Assembly: GCA_028023455.1 (NCBI GenBank)
Contig: JAQFVV010006831.1
Location: forward strand, 247,722 to 311,721
Reading direction: 5' to 3'
Source: Epiperipatus broadwayi
Lineage: Eukaryota; Onychophora; Udeonychophora; Euonychophora; Peripatidae
DNA length: 64,000 nt
Below are positions 25,110 to 38,543 of this stretch, piece by piece (position 1 is the first letter of the stretch; every line of letters begins with the position of its first letter). Made by a program: the position numbers and the translations under genes. The notes beneath the pieces are model-generated. The model saw nothing but the letters and a program-made list of their open reading frames with translations. It did not search any database and had not been told where the DNA came from.

Positions 25110-25991
25110 CTGAAACATAAGTTTAGAATTGAAGTACATATATTTTAATGATAATATATTATAAAAAATTATATCACAAGATTGATGATAGTGAGTGTCT
25201 GATTAAATATAAAAATATATGGTATTATGGTAGGGTATCTAGGTATCTGTTTAATGGTAATTTATACATGGGAAGACATCACAAACACAGCATTCACTAT
25301 GCTAACACAGCCTCATGGTAAGGTGCTACCTATGGCATGTGTGCCAGAGATGGCACATTCAAACTTTTTACTGGCATGCAAATTATTTACATATCATAAT
25401 TTTTAATGTTTTAAATTATTCAATATTTTTTTTGTTGTTAAAATCTGTACCAATAAAAATTTACTGTAAATTATAGGTAAAATAAATAAATATTATATTA
25501 TATTAGAAAAGTGAATTCTGATTAAAAGCAATAAATAACAAAATTTTAGAAAAATGTATACATATGAAGGTGGGAATGATATTTTAAGTCAAATAAAGTG
25601 ATACTGGTATACTGTGATATTATATTCTATAAACCTGTCAAATGATTCTAATAAAACTAGACAATAAACTCAGTAAAGTATTTTATAATGCTTTGAAATA
25701 ATTTTTTTCAAATCTAAAGTAAAAGTAATAAAATGGTTTTTTGTCCTAATCGTGTTTGACCTAAATGTGTTGACACCAGTTTTTTTTAATATAATCAAAA
25801 TTGCAACCAAGGAACAAAATGTGTAATCAATGTATCAAATGATTTTTTTTTTGTTTTTGCTTGAAATTTTGCTGTAAAAGTGAAATGTAACGATAATAAT
25901 ATATTTTAACATATAATACATTTTTGATTTATAAAATCATTCAATCTCACTTAAATTTACGTTTAAATAAATTTGTTACTAATATATTAAT

Positions 25992-26640
25992 ATGACTAGT
26001 GAAAATAAAAATAAAAATTCTCAAGCATTAGAGAATTTCAAAATTGGTGGAATAAAGAGTATGGAATGATTAACAAAGGCATCAAGGTGGTATGTGTTTT
26101 ATATTCCAGTACAATTGTATTGAGAACATCATCGGTAAAATGGCATTGTGAGACCAATCATAAATCGCTCTGTGAAGAAAAATAATGATGAACAAAAAGA
26201 ATATATTGCCCAAGCATTTAAAAATATAAATATTCAATTAACATTTATAATGAAATTTATTGAAAATCATTCAAATATAACTGCTACTAGTTTTTTTTAT
26301 TTTAAATGTAATTTCCAAACATGGGAAACCTTTTAATAATAGAGAATATAGGTAATAAGCTTGAATGAAATGTGCACCAGTTCTTTTTGAAGATTTTGAA
26401 AACAAAGCAAAAATTATTCAGAGAATAAAATATTTATCATTGGTTAGAAATACAGCTAAAAAAGAATCATGCAAATGGCTAACAACATAACTTACCAACA
26501 AAAGTGAAATACAAAATCTAGTTTAATTTCTATCTGCCTTAATAAAGCTACAGACATAAATGGATCAGGTCGTTTGGTTATTTTTATTCACTATTGTGTT
26601 GGGAATTGCTATGTAGAGCCACCATGAATATTACAATCAG
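25992..26640 (+). pseudogene. decayed hAT transposase (BED-finger, SCAND3/ZBED-like)
   Basis: Pieces in shifting frames match the order of a hAT transposase. First come W.KEYGMI.KGIKVVCVLY and RTSSVKWHCETNHKSL, a BED-type C-x2-C...H-x3-5-H finger; the second Cys appears lost. Next is a segment ending with SLVRNTAKKE. Last is KATDINGS.RLVIFIHYCVG, which resembles the LALDESTDI..T..L.IFIR catalytic segment. Multiple stops and frameshifts show it is dead. Terminal repeats were not located. A GC-richer stretch at 25300-25400 (GTGCCAGAGATGGCAC, CAAACTTTTTACTGGCATG) could be its left end. Confidence 0.65.
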
Positions 26641-28356
26641 GGATAAAGGTGGTCATATCAATAGAAATAAAAGTAATTCAGAACAAGGTTTTATAACTAA
26701 AGGCTGTCTTTATTGCCACAAGTTACTAATAGTAACATTTTACCAACATGCTTAATATATTTACAATTTATACATATCAATAATATTACTTACAAAGGCC
26801 CAGGTGTACATAAATTATAATAAGATCAATGTGGCCTGTATAGTCCCTAGATTTACTTTGTTATATTCAGTGGTGTAGTTCACTGTGTCCCTCCATAGTC
26901 CTCATTATGCTCAGTCACTTTGTATTTTCTCTAGCATGATCAGCTCCCATGGTGTGAGAGTGTGTAAAAAAACCTCGATTTTCCTTATCTCCGAGTTTTT
27001 ATATATTTTCCCATAATATGGAATGTTCTAAATAATAACTAAGTATGATTGTTATTAATCTTTTACTTAATCATTATATTATCATTTTAACAATTAATCT
27101 TCAGTTATGACAACTTTACCAGAGTGTGAGCATGTCATTTTTAGATTATAATTTTTATGTCCTTTCTATTTCTATAGTGGACCAGAGAATCTCTAAAGTA
27201 AAGCTATCTAAAAATTTAATCTTTGCCAAGCTAAAACTCCTCTCTTAATTCCAATTCCTAATAATTCATAAATAATCAGACTGCCTTGAGTAAAAGTCAT
27301 GATTAAGGACCTGTAATGAAATTGCTTTTTTAATTTTTAAGGGCTTGATCTAAAAGAAAATTTTTAAAAAATGGAATGAGAATTTCTGCAGATGTAATTG
27401 TTGTCGAACATGTGGTTACGCAAACACATTTGCTTAAAATCACATATAGAATAGAAAAACTATTGATGTTATTAGAGATTCATGATAGAATAAACATCTT
27501 TACGGACTATTTATTAATTTATTAAATTTAACTGCAGGTCATTTAAGTTAAGTATAAATTAATAATTCAATTGTTTATCTCTCGGTAGGTCATATGCTAT
27601 TAGAACTTTAAAAGAGACAGTGTTGGCTGTAATCCATGGATTTCAACTCCCAAACCCCTACTCCAATCCCACACTAAACTACTCAGGGCATTATCAAGAC
27701 TACAGAGTTTTAACCATTTATGGATTTTCATCAGATCACAAAATTTTTTTGCATTTGATAGCAAATCAAAAACACTGGCTTTATTCGCATAAATGATTCA
27801 TTGTAAAAATCTTACATGACCTAAAATACTAATTGCGAATTCTGAATAAAATCCAAAGAAATTGTTCATCTAGGATTTTGTAGTATTATTTTTATTATTT
27901 CAAATATTTTTTTCTCCTGATTTTTTTTTTTTTTTTTTATTTGCAAAAAAAATAAAATATCCACATATTATAAATCAATGGTAAAATAAGGTTTTATAAA
28001 AAAATACTTTTGCTATTTACTATAAACTATCCCTGCTACTTGCTTTTTATAGTTTTTTTATGGTTTGGTATACTTGCAGAGTGTCCAACTCTGAAGTTTA
28101 AGGTCTACAGATTAGGTTTAGCTTTATACTTCCGGTGTTCATAATTGATTAAATTTCTTATAAATGCCAAGTCATTCAATCATCTTTTTTTTTTTTTACC
28201 ATTGATACTTTATTTATTTCAAAATGCCTAAATCACAAATGACCAGAATTTAATTGTTCGTTCATATCATATCATTGAATCTAATTTTCTAAAGAATATG
28301 TTTGTTTGTTTTTTAAAAAAGTCTGGCAATAAAAGAATAGATAGATTTAATAATAT

Positions 28357-28932
28357 ATTGGACTATTTCCATCATCTAATATTAATTATAAGGTAAGCAT
28401 ATTGAGAAAAGCTTTAGTACAGTTTGTTCTATTTTATGTGTTTCTCCGACTTTCGACTCCAGTAGATGTATATATGTTGTTATTGCTTATTTACATAAAA
28501 TTTAAATAGGAGCTTTAATTAGAAGGGAACGATCAAGATCATAAAATAAAACAAACTGTAAGAAAGCTTTTTCCAATACAGTTATGTATAGTTATAATTA
28601 CAGTAATTTGAGTTAAAGCATATAATTTTATAATTACATCTAATATTAAGTATTGAATGTCTTTAAAAAAAAGTAACTTTATTTAAATAAATCAATTGCA
28701 TTCAACTGTTAGTAATAGCACACAGGTTACTATATGCCCAATGCAAGGGTCCAAGTTTAATTTCCATGCTAGTACTGTTGCTGGAAAGCCAGCAACACCA
28801 GAAGAAGAGAAAGTAATATCTGTAACCTATGGGTTACTACTAACATTTGAATGTAATTGGAATATTTAAATAAATTTAAATTTTCTAAAGTCATCCAATC
28901 CTTAATATTAGATGCTAGAAATAGTCCAATAT
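28357..28932. mobile_element. 576-bp non-autonomous DNA element related to the 3843-4002 MITE
   Basis: The ends begin ATATTGGACTATTTCCATC and finish AGAAATAGTCCAATAT, inverted over about 29 bp with three mismatches. Internal TTAGTAATAGCACACA is shared with the smaller MITE. The interior also has its own inverted pair around CCAGCAACACCAG. No transposase is present. Confidence 0.75.
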
Positions 28933-30198
28933 GTAAATACAAATAAAATACCAATCACAATCCTTGAGAAAAGCAATAGATATGTATATCAATAAAGAGA
29001 AAGAACTGCTAACATTACAATGGTAAATGTCTTTGAGCAGCTTAAAATACCCTGCAAGCATTCTCAGTTTGCAGAAACATTTTTTATATTAATTAATAAC
29101 TTATGTCTAATACATTATAACTGTCCTTGAATCATTAATGAATAACTTATATCTTACATACTATAGCTGTTCCTTATTTGCTTCCATATAATTAAATTAA
29201 GTTTTTTAAGCTGGAAGGTGGACTTAGATATTGAGATATAACATGGATTTCATTATGATACACTTATTTTTAATAAATTGGAAGATAGGGTATTTTATTT
29301 CAGACAAATAACTACTGCAGCTAAATTAGCTATATATAGAATGTTATCTTATCTGTTTTATTATATGGATGTAAGAGCAGGTACTTAAAAAAATCTCGTT
29401 TAAGATAAAATTGTAAAAATTAAATGACAAGAACGTATGGAAACTCATTATTATAAAATAAGCTCTTCATTTGGAGTAGATACATAAAGTGAATAAATAA
29501 TAGACTTCGTTTTAAAAAATATTTTGTAGGGAACTTAAGCATAATTCTGTGGGAAAGATAACCCCTTTTTATGTTACAATGGTTACCTTAAAGGCATTCT
29601 AAAAACGTTACAAAAGTTAGACAAGTTGATCGTTTTCATTCTGAAAAATATTGTTGAGAATAGAATGCAATGAAACCTTAACAAAACTAGTTATTGAAAT
29701 CTGTAGAAAAGGTTAAAATATAGTATAGTTTACGATTACATTCCTTTTTAATGGATTGAAAGCAGATAGAAACAAGTCTCTACTTTTCTTGAGAGTGGTA
29801 AGTCAATAATCTCTAGTCTAATGAATGACTAATAAAAAAAATATTAATATATTTCCACTGTTAGTAATTTTATTTTTTTCTGTGTGTATTTTCATTTTAT
29901 TAGATATAATATATTTCCACTAAGTGATATGTGTTGAAGTTTGAGGGCAATAAATTTGATACTTATTAATTAAACTGCAGTAATTGACTATCTATATATA
30001 CAAAACAAAAATAAAAATATGTGTAAAAGATTGTGATTTGGACCACTGATGAGTGATGGTTTAGCATGAAATGCATATCTTGGAATCATATATCTTTTTC
30101 ACATGTCATTGATCATATGTTTATGACTCCACTCCTCCACAAGGTGTTAAATGTAGATACAAACCAGTCACTATCTTGCATGAGAATCGTTGCAAACT

Positions 30199-30376
<178 letters not shown>

Positions 30377-30532
30377 AATAGAAATAGTTACACTCATTTA
30401 TTAGTAGTTGCAGGTGTTGAACTAAGCCTAGCATTCAAATCTTTAAATAAATATGATGTGTATTGTATCTGTAATCCCCACACTTACACATAGGCTAACA
30501 AAAACTTACACAAAAAAAATTATTAAACATAC

Positions 30533-31170
30533 TTCACGGGACGTGAATCCGGATTGGTTCTATCAAATGAAATTCGATCACTTGCAAAAATATTAAATGC
30601 TTCAGTCTTAAATAAATAATCCCGTAATTCCGTTTCCTCTGCTGTTAGCGTAACATTAAACGGTTTTCCATTTTCGCCAGCATCAGGAATAATCGGAAAT
30701 CGAACTGACGGTAAATCGGCGTAAAAATCATTTGGTTTATAATCAAAAAAGGGCAGACCCCACTTAATAAATAGAGCGATTGTTATCTCTGTTTCATCGG
30801 TAAAGAACGTTTTGAGTAAGGTCCTCATTTCAATCAAATTTACTTCTGAAGTATTAAATATAAAAATTTGTTTATGCTTCGAGTCAGATGGTTTTATAAT
30901 AGAAGTATCTGTAGAAATATTCATCTCAAATGATTTGTGATATGACCTAAGAGTTTTAGAAATGTCATCTATTATTTCTAGATGCGTGTTTTTTTTTTCA
31001 AAGCAGTACTTTAAACATTTAAGCGCAAAAATCAGTATAAATAATAATAAAATAAAATATCCAATTCTTCGAAGTTTAAACCTCATTGCCTGACAGTGAA
31101 ATAAAATTTTTCTAAAAGATAAACACTGCTGCGGAACATTTGCTGAATTTTTGCGACTATCAAATTCCAT
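30533..31170 (-). CDS. pp-GalNAc-transferase (GALNT family), coding exon 1: membrane anchor and stem
   Basis: First coding exon of a Golgi polypeptide GalNAc-transferase, which starts mucin-type O-glycosylation by moving GalNAc from UDP-GalNAc to Ser/Thr. Counting from the ATG at 31170, residues 37-53 (GYFILLLFILIFALKCL) form one hydrophobic anchor after a basic KLRR tail, as expected for a type II membrane protein. A stem follows. Residues from about 165 onward show the family pattern: GENGKPFNV, then FNIFASDRISFDR and NPDSRPV just before the catalytic domain. The exon ends in CCCGTGAA followed by donor GTATGT at 30532; reading on gives a stop within three codons. Start choice is uncertain. 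The ATG at 31086 (MRFKLRRIG) gives a family-like short tail and lies three bases past a good acceptor (pyrimidine-rich, CTGTCAG, AG at 31091-31090), so the real exon may begin at 31089 behind a 5' UTR exon. Confidence 0.88.
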
Positions 31171-31700
31171 TAGTAAGCTAACTTGACCTAATTACAATAT
31201 ATTCGGTCTGTTAAGTACAATATAACATTATGGAGGTGTAAGTAACCTTGAATAAATAAAAAAAGTTATTATGCGTTTCTTTTATTATTCTTGTTTTCAG
31301 ATAATTATCATTACCACTGTCGTCATAATTCATTGATTTTAATTAATAAGATCTAACTAAAAGTGAGATTTCTCTCCGCTACTTTTAATACAACCAGTGA
31401 ATTGTGTTTTGTATATAGAAAAAATACAATAGTTGAATTAAATAATAAAAATAACCCGATCCATTTATTATTCTACTTATTATTTTATTATATATTTAGA
31501 ATCGGCTCCATCAGACAATAAAAGCTAGAGAACATACATACTCACACATATAATAAATAAACAAAATTAAACAATATATATATATGAGAGATCTTCATCT
31601 TGCAGTGTTTGATAATGGTTGGTGATATATATATATATGCATGCGTATACTTCAAATCTAAATTTTATCAGTGTTGAATGTGTGATTAAATAACAAAAAA
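31171..31700 (-). other. 5' flank of the GALNT gene
   Basis: It likely holds the 5' UTR exon and promoter, but no TATA box, CpG-rich patch or other core element can be singled out in this AT-rich DNA. A (TATA)n patch near 31570-31640 is more likely a simple repeat. Confidence 0.3.
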
Positions 31701-32836
31701 GTCATGGAAGAGTTTGTTGGGCATGAATATAAGAACTGAAGTCGTGAAGTACAAAAAGTGACAGAGTTTTAAGTGAGAATATTCAGAAGAATAAAATAAA
31801 TAGAAAAGTGAGAGTTAGTAAAAGTATAAAAGATAGGGGGGAAACATGCAAAAAATATAAGTGTGCTATTAAAAATAAAGAAAGTGAAAAAGATGTCAAT
31901 GTTAAATGGTAAAAGTATTTTTTTTTTAAAAGGAGTTGACTAAAATAGATAATTATATAAAGAAAATGAAATTAACTAATAAATTGTTGGAGGATATTAA
32001 TAAAAATGAAAGAGATGGGAGTAAAAAAAATTGGACATATATTAAAAAAGGAATGTAGGGGAGAGAGAAGTAGTAATACTAGATGATGATGGAATGGAGT
32101 GTAACTCTAGAGAAGAATTGGAGACAATCTTAAATAAATATATAAAGGATATATAGAAAAGATATTAGATGTGAAGGACAGAATGATAATGAACATGAAA
32201 AAGTGAATTGAATGAGGCAGGAAAGAAATTGAAAAGTGAAATGGCAAGAGGTTTAGATGAATGGGCAGCAGAGATTGTGATGAATTTATGAAATTGGGCA
32301 AAATTAAATCTATTATCATGTTTTAATAGGATGGTACAAAAAAGAGAATTTCCAGATGGTTGGAATAATACAAGAGTAAAGTTATTATTTAAAGAGAAAT
32401 GTAAGGGTCATAGAAAGTTAAACAATTATAGACCAATAGCAGTAACATCAGTGTTATTTAAAGTTTTGACATATATGATGGCTGGAAAGGTTGCAAAGTC
32501 GATAATATAGTGGGAGAAATGCAAAAAGGTTTTCGATCAGATAGGCATATAGGAGATAGTTTATTTATAGTTACACAAGTTGTAGATATGAGTAAGAATA
32601 CGGATAGATAGTTATATATAGTTTTTATAGATATAGAGAAGGCATATAATAACATAAATAGAAATAGATTATGAATAAGTTTAGTAAATTTGGAAATGAA
32701 TAGAGCTTTAATGGATCTTATTAAGAGATTATATGAAAGTAATTAGTATAAGCATCAATTAAGAAATATAGAATCAGTTAAAGTTAAAAATGGGGTGGGA
32801 CTAAGGCAAAAATGCTCTATGTAGCCTATTTTATTT

Positions 32837-33061
32837 TTGTTATATTTGAGAGAAATGGAGAGAGAGAGAGCAATAGAAATACTAAAAAGAGTAGTAGAGG
32901 TATCATTAATAGGTTGCCAAAGAGTATATGCATTATCGGGTCTTTTATTTGCAGGTGATACCTTCTTATGCACAGAAAGTAGGGAAGATATAAAAGCTGT
33001 GCTGAAGGCATGTACAAGAGTGGGTAAAGAGATGGGGATTAAATTTAATGAAGAAAAATGA
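32837..33061 (+). pseudogene. LINE family B reverse-transcriptase fragment
   Basis: Longest surviving open piece of the decayed element, 74 codons. It includes GLLFAGDTFLCTESREDI, then VLKACTRVGKEMGIKFNEEK. In active non-LTR reverse transcriptases the box is FADD or YADD; here the first Asp is Gly, so catalysis would be lost even if this were expressed. Confidence 0.75.
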
Positions 33062-33718
33062 AAAGTAATGATGATAAATACTGGTGAAAGATAAGACTAA
33101 TTTTTTTTTTTGGAGAATATAAAATTAAATGTGGTGAATATGTATAACTATGTGGGCATCGCTTTAAGTAATCAGAGAAATTGTTTGGATGAATGGGAGA
33201 AAATAAAAGATAAATGAAGCAATATAAATAAGATGTAACTAGAATTATTTGGAAGAGAGTGGCAGTAGCTGGGTTGACTTATGGTAAGGATGCATTATGT
33301 GTTAGATTACTTAGAAAAAGTATAAAGAGAAATAGGCAGACATATATTAGATGCAGATGTGTGGATGGCAAAGGAGGTAATTTAGGGAGAAGTGGGATGC
33401 CAATATATGGATAATATGAGAATCGCCAAAATAGTATTTAATTGGGTTATGAGTAAAGGACAGGCAACATGATGGGTGAGGAAGGTAGTATGGTATGCAG
33501 GTGATATAAATAAAGAATTTATGTCAGTATACTTATACAAAAAGTAAGGTGATTGTGCTAAGAGAATTGTTGAGTGTTATAGTGACAAGACATAGGATAG
33601 AAGAATAAATGCATTAATAAAAAATAGTAAGTTGGAGAAATGGAGAAGAGAGTAAAAAAAGTTTAAATATATATAGAGGTAAACAGAATATTGGGTGGAA
33701 GTTAATTTATTACAATAG

Positions 33719-36622
33719 TGAAGCAGATGATCTGATGCTCAGATCCTGCTTCACAGCCCACATCCAATCTCCTACCATATAACTGTCTTCAAACCCACCT
33801 TTATGCACGTATATACATAGCTAATAATATATATATTTCTTTTGGTGAGTATTATAACATAAATCATGTAAACACGTAATATTCTCATGTTTATATGGGC
33901 GTAAATAATAAAAATCTATATATTTCAGTGTAGGAGATTGTGAATAAATTAATTAAGTCATATTATATATAAGGTATTATATATGAAACATTATTTTTTT
34001 ATATATAATTTTGTAGCCAGAAGTGATGCAATCTTGTTAAAAAGTCTCTCAAAAAACAATTACCTGGAAGACCCCTTAGATAAAAGTAAAAGATTACGAA
34101 TTGGTAATAATAAAATAAACCCATTAGTGGAAATTGTCCATGCTAGCTTGTTTTAAAATCATAAGATATATTTTAAAACAATCATTCGAGAAACTGATAA
34201 CAAACTTGCATTGTTTCAAACATCTTACTAGATAAGAGTATCCGGTCAAACTATTCCTGATGAAACTTAAGTGCTTAAACCGCCTCAGGTCCAGCAGTAG
34301 TTGCTAAGTTACAGCTTCAAAATAAAAGTATATATACTGCTGGATTTGAATCCACAGGAGGAAGGAGACCACTAAATAAGTATGTTGCTATACATATTCC
34401 ACACCAGTTTTGATTCTCACTCAATGTGTCATGAGTAGGGGAAATTTCACCTTTTCCCTCCGTTCTAATATGCTGTTTCCATGAATGAAGCTCTGCATCC
34501 TGTACTAATGAACTTTAGATATTTTCCAGTGAAAATGAAATGCTAATTTTCAAATAATAATGCTACCCTAGATCTAGTGAAACAATACCGATGGACTGAC
34601 TCCTAGTGAAATTGCTCTTCTAAATAAGCAAGGTAAAAGAACTTTGACCACTTATAATTATTAAATCCTGCCTTCTTTGTAATATTTATATTTTAATCAT
34701 CTATTTTAAATGTCTTCAAAATATGTATTCTTATAACTCTATATAACTAATCTATATTAAGCCTCCTATAAAATGTTTTTCTTTTCCTTTATTTCCAAGC
34801 GGCAAATAATTTTCATTTTGATTTATGTATTTATATTTTAAAAGATGCCAATAATATTCTAAAATCACAAGCATATAATTCATTTTCATTTCCCCACCCA
34901 TCATTTACCAGGTAAATAACTTATAATTTGATCAAAACAAGTCTTATTCGACTTGCCCAGGTGCTCGCGATTTTAGATAAATAAACTAATTATATTTTTA
35001 TGTTTACTGTAGAAAAACATATTGACATCTGTTTTTTTACATTTTCCTTCCTAAATAATGCGCTATCTTTTATTCTTAAATTATATTATATATGTAAAAC
35101 CCATCTTAGCTATTACCACCACCCACTTATTTTGTAATAATTTATATATTTTCACAAGGGCATTGATTAACCAAAATTGAGATTTATTAAATGCATGGGA
35201 AGTAGTGAATAATATTAAGTAACATAATGTAAGGGGGAGGGGGATCTTAAGAGCTTAGTTTTATATTTAAGTATAATTATTATCCATGTTTGCTTAATGA
35301 AGCCATATCATTACACCGATTATTTCATAATTTGTGGGCAATAAATATGTTAGATAATCTTTAACCTTTAGAGTTATATTATATTATTAAGCATTACGTG
35401 CATAAAGGCCATTTCATTTTTATATATGTTCGTGCTTCTTTCTCACATGGAGGTATTCATGCAGTCGAGCCCCATCATCATTCTCAATGTCCTTAAACCA
35501 GGCTGTAAAACCACCCTGGGGACATACTTGGTCTTATGTGCATGCTTTATATGGGGAGCAATCTGGGAAACCAGCCCAATAAAGTCATTGCTGACTACTC
35601 TTCGTCATCCATGATTCGCCTGTACTTCACTCCAGGGAATTTTGGACTCTTTCATTCATCAAACTGACCCTGCCTACATTTGCAGAGGAAATCGGTCTCT
35701 TTCGTTATTAAAAATTCATGAAGCACACTCCAGGATCCATAATTGGACCAACCCAATCAGCCACCATGCACGCACCGCCTTTCAATGTCTTATTAGTCAC
35801 CCAGAAATAGTCATAAGCTGTAATGAGATGATTTCTTTAAACAGACATATCCCCATTAGTTTAATATACGTATTAATGCAATAGATTTAATATCGTTTAT
35901 ATAATTATTCATTATCCACCCCGCACATTAATTATCTATAACTCCAATTAATAATCATATTGAATGTAACCAAATATAATATCTGCTTGTAAAATTATTA
36001 TCTTTGTAAATTAATTAAATGCTCTTTTCATCTCTGGGGGTGTAATAGTATTCCAGTAATGTATTCTAATAGCGCTAATTCATTAAATCACACATATATA
36101 TTATTGGCATAGCCGCAAATCTTATGTTATTGTTAGATATGAATTAAAAATATACCTAATACTTATGAGGCTCATGTCGGCTAAGTAATCCAACATAATT
36201 TGTTATTAATAAATCTTAAATATATATATCAAACTCGAACCATTGCTTTCTTTTAGTTAAGTTAATATATTAAGTTATTACTTAAGCTCAAATATGACTA
36301 GATGATCTCTGCTCAACACATAATTAATATGCTAGGTCACAAGCCTTCATTGCTTATAAAATATAACTAGTTATTAAGTTATTCTATCATATAAGTTTAG
36401 CCTAGAGTCTTTTTGTGTCTCCGATGACCGATGCCGGCAGTGAGAAGTAAATTAAGTCAATGTCATCGGGATTGTTGTTTATAATGTTATAGATCTGGGA
36501 AATAGGCAAATAGGGCAGAGTTCATGAGTGTTCCTGACCTGTGTATCTTGCGCATGATTGGATTCGAGATACTTTTGCCTAGATGCTAGATCTTGTTACG
36601 TAAACATACAAATCCGACCGGC
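33719..36622. mobile_element. 2.9-kb insertion of unknown type inside LINE family B
   Basis: Defined by comparison with the uninterrupted copy at 63480-63953. LINE sequence stops at 33718 and resumes at 36630. ACAATAG occurs at both edges (33712-33718 and 36623-36629) as a candidate 7-bp target-site duplication. No terminal repeats were found. Inside, 35426-35880 is notably less AT-rich than its surroundings, with short open stretches on both strands that I do not recognise. 34000-35400 and 35900-36600 show nothing nameable. Confidence 0.6.
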
Positions 36623-37169
36623 ACAATAGCAAGAAAAGTAGTTTATTGTTTAAAGCTCAAACAGAAACTTTAGCAGCAAAGGAATATACGGAATATGGGT
36701 GAGTTAGTCTGCAAGTTATGTAAGGAAGATATAGAAAATATTAGGTATCTATTAATTGAATGAAGTTGTGGAAGACTAAATATAAACAAAATGATTATAC
36801 AGAATTTGAGTTGTTCGTTTTTATGCTGGGTTTGAGAAAAGATACGGAGGATTTAGATATAAAGGCCATAGAGTTATCAAAGATTATGTTGTAGAAGTGG
36901 GATGGAGTAGGTAGTGAAGAATATGGGGGAAATATAAAATGGGGAATGGAAGGGGAAAATAAAGTTGCTAACAGGCTTCTTTGGGCATTGTGGCTGATAG
37001 ATTCCTGACACCGATACAAAAAAAGCCACAATGCATCACATCACTTCACATTTCTATAAACATAAGAAAGTTTAAGTGAAGATGCAGCAGTATAGAGAGA
37101 AGGTAGAAGTCTCTTCCAGTTAAGTTCTAGTCGTAGCAGTGAAAGACTAATAGGGAAGAAAATATTTAA

Positions 37170-37500
37170 TTTCTAAATTGTGCTGACCACAGCAAGGCAT
37201 CAATGCTTTAGAATTGTTTTATTTCCTTAGAAAGAATTTTATTTCCTTAGGAAGAAAGATAAACTCTCTGTCGAGTAATGTCTGTATTCAACGAGTTGTT
37301 CTTCACGTTACTGTTATTTGAACTAAGAACTAATATATATATATTCTTCGTTGTTAATAATCTTTGTTAATAAATAAATAAGCAACAATCTTCTGTCTCA
37401 TTTATTTTCCATCATACTAATTACATGGATGCCTGGATTTAGTGCACTGAAAGACTGTCAAGTCGGATCCCTTTCTGACATTTCTGGTGCTCGAGTTTTG
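37170..37500 (+). repeat. possible solo-LTR-like sequence
   Basis: The stretch has a duplicated AATTTTATTTCCTTAG, a pyrimidine/AT-rich end (CTTCTGTCTCATTTATTTTC) and then GACATTTCTGGTGCTCGAG, reminiscent of a primer-binding region after an LTR. No second LTR or coding domain is present, so this is only a suggestion. Confidence 0.2.
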
Positions 37501-38330
37501 TATGAACTCCCCAACCTTAGTTCATTAATAAACTAATACTCTCCCTAGCAACCGAAGATTTTGTCTAATTAATTTATTCCTAAGCACACAATTCATAGTT
37601 TAGAGCAGAAAAAGATAATTCAGTGCTGAGCACAATAAATCCACAGCAGATAAATGGAATTAAATTTTTAAAAAAATATTCAGATTGATTGAATAGAATA
37701 ATCGACTGTTGAATACCCACTAGGATGCTCGAATGTTGCATGGTGTTTAATTATAAGATTATTGATTATATATAGTAGAGGAGTTCGAATTCAGACTGAA
37801 TAGAATTTGAAATTTTTTTCAGATTCCAGATAAGTTCTAATTTTTTTAGGGCAGTTGATTCATAACTTATTCAATTATTCTTAGTTTTATAGAGGATAAA
37901 ATAAAATTGAATTTTTTTAAAAACTCTTTAACTATCCTGCAATTAGCTACATCAGAGGGTAACGAATTCTCATCACTGTTCTCCTGTACTGATATACTGA
38001 AGAAGGCTTTTACTTGTATTGGGATATTTATAAGCTGTTTCTTATTTACTGAACAGTCATACAAATATAATTATAATGTAACATAGGACTGTGTAAAAAT
38101 ATTTAGAAACAGTGTTCGAGGTAATTAATTAATGCCGATAATATTTTGCATAGAAACTTTACTACATAACTAAACTGAATACAAAGTAAAACGATAGGCA
38201 ACGAGATTTAAAAAAAAAAAACCATTTATATAAGTTATCAGTTAACACTGGCATATCACAATAAATGACCATATTGAAAATAGCAACATATTAAAGCAAA
38301 AGAAAAAGATAAAACAGGCTTTATATATAT

Positions 38331-38543
38331 AAATATATAAACCATTATACAATTACAAATATCCAGTAACGCCCTCTGTTTAAAAGTCTATATTTCAATA
38401 ATAGCAAACTTTAAAATGATACCTTAAAATGATACTTTAAAATGATAAAAGGTATCATTTTAAAGTTTGCTATTATTGAGATTTAGACTTTTAAACAGAG
38501 GGCGTTACTGGATATTTGTAATTGTATAATGGTTTATATATTT
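38331..38543. repeat. near-perfect hairpin, arms 93 bp
   Basis: Arms 38331-38423 and 38451-38543 are inverted copies with only a few mismatches, both containing TCCAGTAACGCCCTCTGTTT or its inverse. The loop (38424-38450) is itself a partial repeat of AAAATGATAC. It is non-coding, with few mismatches and so probably young. Confidence 0.88.

Larger units (their letters stand above)
31870..37065 (+). mobile_element. decayed non-LTR retrotransposon (LINE family B) split by a 2.9-kb insertion
   Basis: The 5' part (about 31870-33718) gives RT motifs in broken frames: ARGLDEWAAEI, NNYRPIAVTSVLFKVL (about 32424), QKGFRSDRHIGDSLF, FIDIEKAYNN (about 32620) and GLLFAGDTFLCTES (about 32940, the FADD catalytic box with D to G). 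The 3' part resumes at 36630 with AKEYTEYGELVCKLCKEDIE, a Cys-containing tail, and ends near ATGCATCACATCACTTCAC (37050). Continuity is shown by the minus-strand copy at 63480-63953, which is uninterrupted over the same junction. Confidence 0.8.

Noticed and set aside
35426-35884. Two plus-strand frames of 62 and 80 codons as genes
   Set aside because: No recognisable motif, no splice support, and open stretches exist on both strands; kept only as a composition anomaly inside the insertion.
37170-37500. Complete LTR retrotransposon
   Set aside because: Only an LTR-like end was seen; no second LTR, primer-binding site match I can name, or gag/pol domain nearby.
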